From assembly GCA_019115985.1 (NCBI GenBank), contig DXCN01000062.1:1-34555 (forward strand): a stretch of 34,555 nt of DNA, in the 5' to 3' direction. Source of the stretch: Candidatus Rothia avicola (lineage in GTDB: Bacteria > Actinomycetota > Actinomycetes > Actinomycetales > Micrococcaceae). Shown here in pieces: positions 1-6,404 of this stretch. The position numbers and the translations under genes were made by a program. Under the pieces are notes generated by a model, which was not told the origin of the DNA, did no database searches, and saw only the letters and a program-made list of their open reading frames with translations. Position 1 is the first letter of the stretch; every line of letters starts with the position of its first letter.

Positions 1-110
1 GGGCTACCGCACGCCGGCTGAAGTCGAAGCCGAGTTTTGGGAACACCACCCCAGTCGAGAAATAATGGAAATTAAGGCACAAGCCTAGGAACAAAAACCG
101 GGGCACTTCA
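1..110 (+). mobile_element. Right end of an IS3-family insertion sequence (transposase C-terminus plus terminal inverted repeat)
   Basis: The reading frame from base 2 to the TAG at 86-88 encodes 28 residues beginning GYRTPAEVEAEFW. This matches the usual C-terminus of IS3-family DDE transposases (OrfB), where a YRTP.E motif lies just before the stop. The element continues off the left edge. After the stop, the segment ending CCGGGGCACTTCA at 110 reads TGAAGTGCCCCGG on the other strand, the kind of TGA-starting terminal inverted repeat IS3 elements carry within a few tens of bases of the transposase stop. The sequence changes at 111 to a different transposase gene, which fits an insertion boundary. 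The left half, both inverted repeats and a 3-4 bp target duplication (AAC or AACT at 111) cannot be checked inside the window. Confidence 0.72.
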
Positions 111-631
111 AACTTACCCGTGTTCAACGCAAGTTTGCCCGCACTAAGAAAGGCTCAAACAACCGCGCAAAAGCTGCCATTGCTGTAGCTAAAGTCCACC
201 AAAAAACCCGCAACCAGCGCAATGACCACCTGCACAAACTTACCTCTACTATCACCCGTGAAAACCAAGCAGTGGCAGTAGAAACACTGAACGTTGCAGG
301 GCTGTCGCGCACCCGGTTAGCGAAATCAATCAATAACGCTGCCTGGGTAACACTCATCAGCATGTTGGACTATAAACTAGCTAACGCCGGCGGGAGGCTT
401 ATCAAGATTGATAGGTTTGCCCCCACCACCCAAACCTGCTCTGTGTGCGGGGCACCAGGGGGCAAAAAGGCGTTAAATATCAGAACATGGGTGTGCTCCC
501 ACTGTAATACCCACCTTGACCGTGACTACAATGCAGCGGTCAATATCATGCTCGCGGCAGGGCTTGTCGAGAGCTTAAACGCTTGTGGAGAGGGTGTAAG
601 ACGTCAGCTTGCTGGCGCTGTCCTTGTGTGA
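111..631 (+). pseudogene. tnpB: Truncated TnpB (IS200/IS605-family OrfB), C-terminal part
   Basis: The frame open from about base 111 to the TGA at 629-631 encodes about 173 residues of TnpB, the RNA-guided RuvC nuclease ancestral to Cas12. It begins in the basic helical region (KLTRVQRKFARTKKGSNNR). It then contains the second RuvC acidic motif (AVETLNVAGL), the zinc finger CSVCG...CSHCN, and the third RuvC motif LDRDYNAAVNI. The N-terminal half, including the first RuvC aspartate, is absent, because an IS3-family right end directly abuts the gene at 110. The frame stays open into the IS3 end by chance. As it stands the product cannot be an active nuclease. The 5' part may survive to the left of the IS3 element. 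A GTG at 272 could start a 119-residue fragment, but I see no reason to think it is expressed. Confidence 0.8.
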
Positions 632-748
632 AGCAAGAACCCATCGAGGGCTAGCTTGTGGTGGTGATGGTTGGTGATGAACTCGCCTGGTCGGAATCGT
701 AAGCTGGTTGGTAGGAAGCCTCTCCCTTGAGGGAGGGGAGGAAGTCAC
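632..748 (+). mobile_element. Right end of the tnpB element with terminal hairpin; likely 3' scaffold of its guide (omega) RNA
   Basis: Downstream of the tnpB stop is a GT-rich stretch. It ends in a hairpin in which CCTCTCCC (719-726) pairs with GGGAGGGG (731-738) around a TTGA loop, with one G-U pair, followed by AGGAAGTCAC. This architecture is characteristic of the subterminal right-end hairpin of IS200/IS605-type elements. In TnpB elements the guide RNA overlaps the tnpB 3' end and this right end, and its guide is the flanking DNA immediately outside. The boundary near 748 is inferred from the conserved final bases. If correct, the guide-matching flank starts at about 749 and runs into the start of the next gene. 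The 5' limit of the RNA cannot be set from sequence alone. Confidence 0.6.
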
Positions 749-761
749 TTAGGCTGGGGCC

Positions 762-1784
762 ATGGGTAAGACTCTGATTCGTGCTTTCTGGTGCCTGTTG
801 CTGGCTGCCGCTCTGGCCTGGCTGGCTATCCTGATGTGGCCGGGGCACCCGGTCACCTCCTGGCTGACCACCCGCCCGATCATAGCCCAGGCCGTCGCCT
901 TCCCTGCCCTGCTCGCGGTGGCTGGGGCGGGCGTCCTGATTGTGGCACTACCGGTGGCACTGCGCCGCGCAACCGGCGGAGCTACCCGCGCCCTTGCCGG
1001 GCTGACGGCGGTAGTCTGTGCCGTTTCTAGTCTGCTGGCTGTCACCGACCCCTACGGGGCTGCGCGCTACCAGGCGCGCGGGGTGCCCGCTATTGGGTGT
1101 GTTGATATGCAGGCCTACCGGGTCACTACCTACAACGCCCTCGATACCCTGACCGACCAGTCCCTGGCTCGGTTGCTGGCCGATGAGCCGGATTTTCTGG
1201 TGCTCCCTGAAGTCTCACCCGATACACCCGCTCTTGCTGGCGGCGTTTCGGGCTACCAGGTGTTCGCCTCCACCAGCGGAAAGGCCCACATCGCACCGAC
1301 GCTGACCCTGGTGAGCGACCGGCTGGGCACCTACACCGCGCAGGAAGTGCCCATGACCTTCGGCGCCCTGATGCTGGCTCCTGAAAATGACGATAGTGGT
1401 CACCCCTCACTGCTTGCGGTGCACACGGCCCCGCCCGTCCCCTCATACATGCAGCAGTGGCGCGATGACCTAGCCACCATCGACCGCCTGGCTCGCGCCG
1501 AGGGCCGCCCTGACCTGATCGCCGGCGACTTCAACGCGACCCTGCTCCACGGCGGCCTGGCCAGTTACGCGGGAGCGCGCTCACAGCTGGGTGCGGATGC
1601 CGCCCTGGCCACCCACCGGATCGAGGGCACCTGGCCGGTAGGTGGAGTGTTAGGAATGCGGGCCCCGATTGACCACATTATGGTGATGCAGGGGCCACCT
1701 GCTCACAGCGAGGATATAACCTACCAACAGGTGGGCAATTCTGACCACCTGGCAGTGAGTGCCGTCGTAGACCTTTGCAGCTAG
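762..1784 (+). CDS. Membrane-anchored endonuclease/exonuclease/phosphatase-family protein
   Basis: 340 residues. Three hydrophobic segments (about residues 8-26, 39-64, 78-95) anchor the protein in the membrane. Residues 115-340 form an endonuclease/exonuclease/phosphatase (EEP, DNase I-like) domain, probably outside the membrane. The metal- and phosphate-binding motifs are intact: TYNALD (N125), LPEVS (E150), AVHT (H221), GDFNAT (D256, N258), IDH (D304, H305) and SDH (D328, H329). The family cleaves phosphodiester bonds in nucleic acids or lipids, or phosphomonoesters; the substrate is not evident. An in-frame TAG at 750-752 makes ATG 762 the first possible start. It has no well-spaced ribosome-binding site: the nearest purine run lies in the transposon right end about 20 bases upstream. 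The native upstream region may therefore have been displaced by the element. The gene stands alone. Confidence 0.85.
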   Translation: MGKTLIRAFWCLLLAAALAWLAILMWPGHPVTSWLTTRPIIAQAVAFPALLAVAGAGVLIVALPVALRRATGGATRALAGLTAVVCAVSSLLAVTDPYGAARYQARGVPAIGCVDMQAYRVTTYNALDTLTDQSLARLLADEPDFLVLPEVSPDTPALAGGVSGYQVFASTSGKAHIAPTLTLVSDRLGTYTAQEVPMTFGALMLAPENDDSGHPSLLAVHTAPPVPSYMQQWRDDLATIDRLARAEGRPDLIAGDFNATLLHGGLASYAGARSQLGADAALATHRIEGTWPVGGVLGMRAPIDHIMVMQGPPAHSEDITYQQVGNSDHLAVSAVVDLCS

Positions 1785-1934
1785 GCGCGTGGGCTAGCCC
1801 CTATCACAAGCTGGAATATTTGCCGGTCTGCTCTGTGCCCCATAGACCTAAGGCTCCGGGGAAGGCAGGGGGTAAGCTGGATATGATCAACGATTGACAG
1901 ACCCCCGCTATCGCACTCACCCAAGGAGCCCCGC

Positions 1935-3416
1935 GTGACTAAGCCCGGACGTCCGGACGCCGCCGAACTGCTCGCAGCTGCCGAGCAAGCCTATGCCACC
2001 TACCACGAGCAGGTGCGCACCGACCCCGACTACCCGGCCCTGCACCTGGCACCGCCCGTGGGCCGCCTCAACGACCCCAACGGGCTGATCTATCATGAGG
2101 GCACCTACCACGCCTTCTACCAGTACTCCCCGGTGCACCCTACCCGCGCCGTCTTCTGGCGCTACGCCACCAGCGACGACCTCACCCACTGGCAGGACCG
2201 CGGCACCGCCATCGCCCCTACCGACTGGTTCGATAAGAACGGCTGCTACTCGGGCTCGGGTTTTGTGGGCGAGGACGGCACCTTTGAGTTCTTCTACACC
2301 GGCAACGTCAAGGACGCCGACGGCAACCGGGAGGCCTATCAGGTACTCTTTACCTCACCCGACCAGGGCAAGACCTTCACCAAGCAAGAGGTCTTTCTCA
2401 ACGGCCCCGAAGAGGGCTACACCGCCCACTACCGCGACCCCCACGTGATTGAACGCGAGGGCACCTGCTACGCCGTCATTGGCGCCCAGCGCGAGGACAA
2501 AACCGGTGCCGTGGTGCTCTACTCCTCACCCGACCGCCGCACCTGGACCTTCGAGGGGGAGCTCACCTTCTCAGATCCCGCCCTGGCCAACCTGGGCTAC
2601 ATGTACGAGTGCCCCGGCCTGATTCAGCTACGCGACGAAGAAACCGGAGAACTTAAGGACGTGCTGATTTTCAGCCCCCAGGGCATGGAAGCTGACGGAG
2701 AGAAGTACAACAACATCTTCCAGACCGGCTACATCGTGGGTACCCTCACCGGCACCCACTTTGAGGTCACCACCCCCTTCACCGAGCTGGACGCCGGTAC
2801 CGAGTTTTACGCCCCCCAGTGCTTCCACGGGGTGGGGCAGGACGGCTCCCACGCGGTGCTCCAGGGCTGGTTCGGTAATGCCGACCAGGATGACCAGCCC
2901 TCCTGGGACAACCACTGGGTGCACATGCAGACCTACCCCCGCCGTCTCACCCTGCGTGCTGGTCGTATCTACCAGAACCCCGTGGAGCAGCTTGATAGCG
3001 CCCTGGCGCCCGCCCCTGTTGTGCCCGCAGCTCATGGCGAGATCGCGGAACTGGCGGACGCCCGCGTCTGGCGCCTGCACGGTGAGGTGGCGGTAGCCGA
3101 ACCTGTACAAATTATCGTTGAGGACGCCGCGGGGCAGGCCCTGGTGCTGACCCTGAGCGAGGGCGGCGCCCACCTGGACCGCACCGGCAGCCGCTACACC
3201 GTGGGCGGGGCAGAGCGCCATCGCACCCTAGAGCACAGCGCTACCCGCACCTTCGACCTGCTGGTTGATGCCTCCGGAACTGAACTCTTCCTCGATGGGG
3301 GAGCCGCCGTCTTCTCATCCCGCACCTACTTCACCGGAGCCAAGCGCACCGTCCGCCTGGTAGCAGACGAAGCGGCCGTGCTGAGCCTCGAAGCTGCCCG
3401 GCTTGTAGAAGACTAG
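1935..3416 (+). CDS. Glycoside hydrolase family 32, sucrose-6-phosphate hydrolase / beta-fructofuranosidase
   Basis: 493 residues. GH32 enzymes hydrolyse the beta-fructosidic bond of sucrose, sucrose-6-phosphate or fructans. The N-terminal five-bladed propeller shows the three catalytic signatures: LNDPNG with nucleophile D47, YRDPHV with D168 as transition-state stabiliser, and YECPGL with acid/base E225. A beta-sandwich domain follows from about residue 350. There is no signal peptide, so the enzyme is cytoplasmic. That favours sucrose-6-phosphate delivered by a PTS, consistent with the EIIA gene 165 bases downstream and the LacI regulator at 5260-6270. The GTG start follows AAGGAG at 1923-1928 with six bases between. 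The promoter is unclear; TAAGCT at 1873-1878 is a possible -10 box. scrB is the likely name but specificity is not proven by sequence. Confidence 0.9.
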   Translation: MTKPGRPDAAELLAAAEQAYATYHEQVRTDPDYPALHLAPPVGRLNDPNGLIYHEGTYHAFYQYSPVHPTRAVFWRYATSDDLTHWQDRGTAIAPTDWFDKNGCYSGSGFVGEDGTFEFFYTGNVKDADGNREAYQVLFTSPDQGKTFTKQEVFLNGPEEGYTAHYRDPHVIEREGTCYAVIGAQREDKTGAVVLYSSPDRRTWTFEGELTFSDPALANLGYMYECPGLIQLRDEETGELKDVLIFSPQGMEADGEKYNNIFQTGYIVGTLTGTHFEVTTPFTELDAGTEFYAPQCFHGVGQDGSHAVLQGWFGNADQDDQPSWDNHWVHMQTYPRRLTLRAGRIYQNPVEQLDSALAPAPVVPAAHGEIAELADARVWRLHGEVAVAEPVQIIVEDAAGQALVLTLSEGGAHLDRTGSRYTVGGAERHRTLEHSATRTFDLLVDASGTELFLDGGAAVFSSRTYFTGAKRTVRLVADEAAVLSLEAARLVED

Positions 3417-3426
3417 GGTAAATGGC

Positions 3427-3477
3427 GCCGGTGCCTTAGCGCACGGGGCGAAAAATTTTCCGTGACCTGGCACCGGC
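3427..3477 (+). terminator. Candidate stem-loop after the GH32 gene
   Basis: GCCGGTGCC (3427-3435) is exactly complementary to GGCACCGGC (3469-3477). The 33-base loop holds a small AT palindrome (GAAAATTTTC-like). It lies 11 bases after the GH32 stop. There is no U-tract, so it may act as a weak terminator or merely stabilise the transcript end. Confidence 0.35.
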
Positions 3478-3490
3478 AGGGCACAGTAAG

Positions 3491-3505
3491 ACCTGTCTCA
3501 CAGGT
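3491..3505 (+). promoter_or_regulatory. Palindromic operator ACCTGTCTCACAGGT in the EIIA promoter
   Basis: Two perfect six-base half sites (ACCTGT/ACAGGT) are separated by CTC. The core CCTGTCTnACAGG recurs at 6320-6334 in the promoter of the LacI-family gene, which makes that repressor the likely ligand. A possible -10 box, TAGGCT, lies at 3518-3523. The operator would then sit over the -35 region, where bound repressor would block RNA polymerase. Confidence 0.65.
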
Positions 3506-3580
3506 TATCGACGATGGTAGGCTGGTGGAGACGCCGCACACAGCGGCCCCACCACTCCCAACCACTATGAGGTGACAACC

Positions 3581-4147
3581 ATGGCAGGCTTCTTCAAAAA
3601 GCTCTTCGGCGGTAGCGACGATACCGCAGCGCAGACTCCCGCTCCCGCAGCTACTCCCGCGGCAGCACCGTCCGCCGCTGGCGCGTCCGCTCTGACCGCC
3701 CACATGAACGGTACCGTTGTCGAGCTTGCCGGCGTGAGCGACCAGATGTTCGCCTCAGGCGCCCTGGGCCCCGGTGCCGCCATTGAGCCGACCGCAGGTG
3801 TGGTTGTGGCTCCTGCAGACGGCGAAGTAACCGTCGCCTTCCCCACCGGGCACGCCTTCGGCATCCGTACCGCAGACGGCTTGGAAATCCTGATCCACGT
3901 GGGCTTCGATACCGTGGAGCTGGACGGCAAGTTCTTCGAACCCAAGGTCAAGAAGGGCGATAGCGTTACCCGCGGCCAGGTGCTGGTGGAGTTCGACCTG
4001 GAGCAGGTCAGGGCCGCAGGCTACCCGGTGACCACCCCGCTGGTTATCACCAACGCCAAGAGCTCCGTTGCCGACCTGACAGTTGCCAACGCAGGGAGCG
4101 ATGTAGCAGCCGGTGCTGACTTCATCACCGCAGCTCGTAAGGGCTAA
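3581..4147 (+). CDS. PTS glucose-type EIIA component (stand-alone, Crr-like)
   Basis: 188 residues. EIIA-Glc proteins accept phosphate from HPr and pass it to a sugar-specific EIIB. They can also regulate other uptake systems. An Ala/Pro-rich linker follows a basic MAGFFKKLFGG start. The EIIA fold shows the two family histidines: H91 in the GHAFGI motif and the phospho-accepting H106 in ILIHVGFDTVELDG (E. coli H75 and H90 equivalents). No EIIB or EIIC domain is attached or adjacent, so the partner permease lies elsewhere. ATG 3581 is chosen because GAGGTG at 3569-3574 is spaced correctly; a GTG three codons earlier lies inside that site. The gene has its own promoter with a LacI-type operator and ends at a strong terminator, so it is monocistronic. 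Confidence 0.9.
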   Translation: MAGFFKKLFGGSDDTAAQTPAPAATPAAAPSAAGASALTAHMNGTVVELAGVSDQMFASGALGPGAAIEPTAGVVVAPADGEVTVAFPTGHAFGIRTADGLEILIHVGFDTVELDGKFFEPKVKKGDSVTRGQVLVEFDLEQVRAAGYPVTTPLVITNAKSSVADLTVANAGSDVAAGADFITAARKG

Positions 4148-4167
4148 GAAACTTTAGCTTAAATGGC

Positions 4168-4210
4168 AGGCGCCTACTCCCAGTGCGGGAGTGGGTGCCT
4201 GTCTGTTTTT
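4168..4210 (+). terminator. Rho-independent terminator after EIIA
   Basis: A 14-bp stem (AGGCGCCTACTCCC at 4168-4181 with GGGAGTGGGTGCCT at 4187-4200, two G-U pairs) closes an AGTGC loop and is followed by GTCTGTTTTT. It lies 20 bases after the EIIA stop. Confidence 0.9.
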
Positions 4211-4525
4211 GTCTGCGGTGAAGCCAGGTGGGGACGCTTCCCGGCAGCCTTGGTTTTGTCCCTACTTTGCCTTCCTGCCCGTCCTGCTGATAAGGACGCG
4301 CGCGGGGCGGGTTTGTTTGCGCTATACCAGTACGGGGGTGCCCCTACATCTTGGCTCGTGACCCTCTTGCTCCTCGCCTGGGGGCTCGTCGCAATTCACG
4401 CCAGCCCCGAGCCAACGAGCTGCGATGCAGGGGCACCCCCTCCGTAGAAGGCGCAAGGAAAACTCTCTCTAGAGCTTTCTTGACCGGGTAATCTTGAAAG
4501 GTAACACCGTACCCAGGAGGATTCC
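4211..4525. other. Non-coding spacer with a large two-part hairpin (4334-4440)
   Basis: I see no convincing gene here. The spacer holds a small hairpin (CGTCCT 4280-4285 with AGGACG 4293-4298). It also holds a much larger structure. GGGGGTGCCCCTACATC (4334-4350) pairs with GATGCAGGGGCACCCCC (4424-4440) with one mismatch. A three-by-three internal loop separates this from GCTCGT (4354-4359) paired with ACGAGC (4415-4420). Inside is a further stem, GGGGCT (4381-4386) with AGCCCC (4403-4408). No U-tract follows on either strand, so it is not an ordinary terminator. TTGACC at 4480-4485 could be the -35 box of the downstream acetyltransferase gene, but I found no convincing -10. Confidence 0.6.
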
Positions 4526-5170
4526 ATGCCCGAGCAAACCTACGACTTTACCGTGCGCGAAGCGACCGAAGCTGACTACCCCGGCGTGGTTGAGGCGCTG
4601 ACCAACGCCTTTGAGCACGACCCGGTCATGAACAAGGCTATGGGCGGGGACGGCCGCACCGAGACCGTCCGCGGGCTCTTTGAGTTTCAGCTGCGCACCA
4701 CCTACGCCCCGAAGGGCACTATCGATATCGCCGTCACTGCCGATGGCACGGTGCTGGGTGCTGCCCTGTGGCTCTCGCCCGAGGCCCAGAAGGGTAACCT
4801 GCTGGCCGACATTAAGGCCCTGCCCGACTATTACCGGGTGCTGGGGAAGGGGCTGGCCCGTGCCACCGTCACCGAGCTGCGCCTGCTGGCAGCCCGCCCA
4901 AAATTCGACCACTGGTACCTCTACACTATCGGTGTGCACGAGGACGCCCGCGGGCACGGCATCGGCTCCCACCTGCTGGATTACCGCCGCGAGCGCCTGG
5001 GGGAGGTGCCCGCCTACCTGGAGGCCTCCACCTACCGGTCAGCCTCCCTCTATGCCCGCCACGGGTTTGTTGAGCTCTTCCGCTTCAAGGGTGGCAAGCC
5101 CGCCCTGGGCATGTTGCACCCGGCACCGGTGACTCAGGTGTCGCTTCACGACCACCGTAGAAGCAAGTAA
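4526..5170 (+). CDS. GNAT-family N-acetyltransferase
   Basis: 214 residues with a single GNAT fold. Acetyltransferases of this family move the acetyl group of acetyl-CoA to an amine. The acetyl-CoA pyrophosphate-binding loop is seen as ARGHGIGSHLLD (about residues 144-155), after the beta strand YLYTIGVHEDA. The C-terminal YLEASTYRSASLYARHGFVE matches the usual motif-B region. The overall pattern (DYPGVVEALTNAFEHDPVM at the N-terminus) resembles GNATs of unknown substrate in actinobacteria. ATG 4526 follows a strong AGGAGG (4515-4520). The gene is convergent with the LacI gene. The 89 bases between them hold a short GCACT/AGTGC stem (loop CACG) but no clear terminator. No neighbour points to the substrate. 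Confidence 0.85.
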   Translation: MPEQTYDFTVREATEADYPGVVEALTNAFEHDPVMNKAMGGDGRTETVRGLFEFQLRTTYAPKGTIDIAVTADGTVLGAALWLSPEAQKGNLLADIKALPDYYRVLGKGLARATVTELRLLAARPKFDHWYLYTIGVHEDARGHGIGSHLLDYRRERLGEVPAYLEASTYRSASLYARHGFVELFRFKGGKPALGMLHPAPVTQVSLHDHRRSK

Positions 5171-5259
5171 TATTCTTTTTTCTCTGGTTCAGGGGCACTC
5201 ACGAGTGCGCTCTGTGTCAAAGAATAGAACTCGTGGAGAGGTCGGGCAGGGGCGTTAGC

Positions 5260-6270
5260 TTACGCCACCGCGCTCTCTGCCCAGAGCAGGGAGCGGGTGC
5301 TTGCCCCCTCGTGGAGGCTCACCGGTAGCACATCGCTGCCGGTGAGCTCTTTTTCTTCGCCGTTCATGGCGTGCATGAGCTGGGCGACGGCCCGCTGGGC
5401 CATTGCGTCGATGGGCTGCACCACGGTGGTTAGCTCGGGCAGGAGGGCCCGGCTGGTTTCGGTGCCGTCAAAGCCGATGACCTGTAGGTCCTGGGGCACC
5501 TGCCGCCCGGTGGCACGGGCATAGCCCAGCACCATGGCTGCGTAGACATCGTTTGAGGCGAAGACAGCATCAACCTGCGGGTGCTCATCGAGGTAGGTGA
5601 AGATGCGCTCGCGTTTGGTGGCCTGCGGGGTGGTGAAGCCCAGTTCGAGGATATGCGGGGTGTAGCCGGCTTCGGTGACCGCTAGCTGGTAGCCGCGCTG
5701 GCGGGTGTTGTCGAGGGAGACGGTTGAGGTGATGTGCAGGATATTCGTGGCCCCACCGTCAAGAAGTAGGTGGGTGGCCCGGTAGGCCCCGTCGAAGTTG
5801 TCGCAGCTGATGTTGGAGCCCCGGCCGGTGTGCTGCCGGTCGATGCTAATCAGGGGCGCACCCAGGTGGGGAAAGTGGGCAACGACCTGCGAGTGGGCAC
5901 CGGTGATGACACCATCGACCTGGTTGGCTATGAGCATATCAAGGTAGCGCTGCTCTGATTCGGGGTGGTCGTTGCTGTTGCAGAGAATGGCCCTGTAGCC
6001 GATGTCGGCCAGATGGGATTCGATGCGGTAGGCCATTTCCCCGTAGAAGGGGTTGGCGACGGAGGGGAAGACTAGACCGATGAGCTGGCTTTTTTGCCCC
6101 TGGAGGGAGCGGGCGATGGCGTTGGGCCGGTAGCCGAGCTGCTGCATAGCGTCGAAGACTTTGACGCGGGTGGTTTCGGAGAGGTAGCCCCGGTTGTTGA
6201 GCACGCGGGAGACTGTGGTGGGGGAGACGCCTGCCAGCGCAGCGACATCGCCGAGTTTTGGTTTGGGCAC
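5260..6270 (-). CDS. LacI-family transcriptional repressor, probably of sugar (sucrose-type) genes
   Basis: 336 residues. The N-terminal helix-turn-helix (KLGDVAALAGVSPTTVSRVL) is followed by the hinge-helix region YRPNAIARSLQG and a periplasmic-binding-protein-like effector domain. The latter ends in the typical TTVVQPIDAMAQRAV stretch. GTG 6270 is chosen for two reasons. It carries GGAGCCCCGCGTG, identical to the initiation region of the GH32 gene. Upstream starts would overlap the -10 box at 6312-6317. The operator in its own promoter implies autorepression, and the same site before the EIIA gene implies that gene is a target. The effector is probably a sugar or sugar phosphate; sucrose is an inference from the GH32 neighbour. 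Confidence 0.9.
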   Translation of the reverse strand: MPKPKLGDVAALAGVSPTTVSRVLNNRGYLSETTRVKVFDAMQQLGYRPNAIARSLQGQKSQLIGLVFPSVANPFYGEMAYRIESHLADIGYRAILCNSNDHPESEQRYLDMLIANQVDGVITGAHSQVVAHFPHLGAPLISIDRQHTGRGSNISCDNFDGAYRATHLLLDGGATNILHITSTVSLDNTRQRGYQLAVTEAGYTPHILELGFTTPQATKRERIFTYLDEHPQVDAVFASNDVYAAMVLGYARATGRQVPQDLQVIGFDGTETSRALLPELTTVVQPIDAMAQRAVAQLMHAMNGEEKELTGSDVLPVSLHEGASTRSLLWAESAVA

Positions 6271-6311
6271 GCGGGGCTCCGGTCTGTCGGGGTGGGCTCG
6301 GGCTGTTCTCA

Positions 6312-6334
6312 ATTATAGGGCCTGTCTAACAGGC
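6312..6334 (-). promoter_or_regulatory. lacI-type gene promoter: TATAAT -10 box with operator GCCTGTCTAACAGGC in the spacer
   Basis: On the minus strand a perfect TATAAT occupies 6317-6312. Immediately upstream, at 6334-6320, lies the palindrome GCCTGT-TAG-ACAGGC. The operator fills most of the -10/-35 spacer, so binding would exclude polymerase. The -35 element is poor (CTCAAC at 17-bp spacing). The operator core matches the one at 3491-3505. Confidence 0.75.
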
Positions 6335-6404
6335 GTTGAGAAGTATTGAGCTGTGTGACGGGGCCGGTTTGCGCTTGCGCTGAGAGAGAGGTAATGCAGC
6401 GGGG

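Noticed and set aside
1894-1903. TTGACAGACC before the GH32 gene as a further copy of the LacI-type operator
   Set aside because: Only the ACAG half resembles the operator; the other half does not match, so membership of the regulon is not supported by sequence.
4163-4447. 94-codon open frame after EIIA
   Set aside because: It reads through the strong terminator at 4168-4210 and through the hairpin at 4334-4440, has no ribosome site and no recognisable motif.
5190-5215. GCACT-CACG-AGTGC stem between the convergent acetyltransferase and LacI genes as a terminator
   Set aside because: The stem is five pairs and no U-run follows on either strand.
6271-6312. TTG 6312 as the start of the LacI-family gene
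   Set aside because: It overlaps the TATAAT box, and GTG 6270 has a proper ribosome site and the normal helix-turn-helix start.
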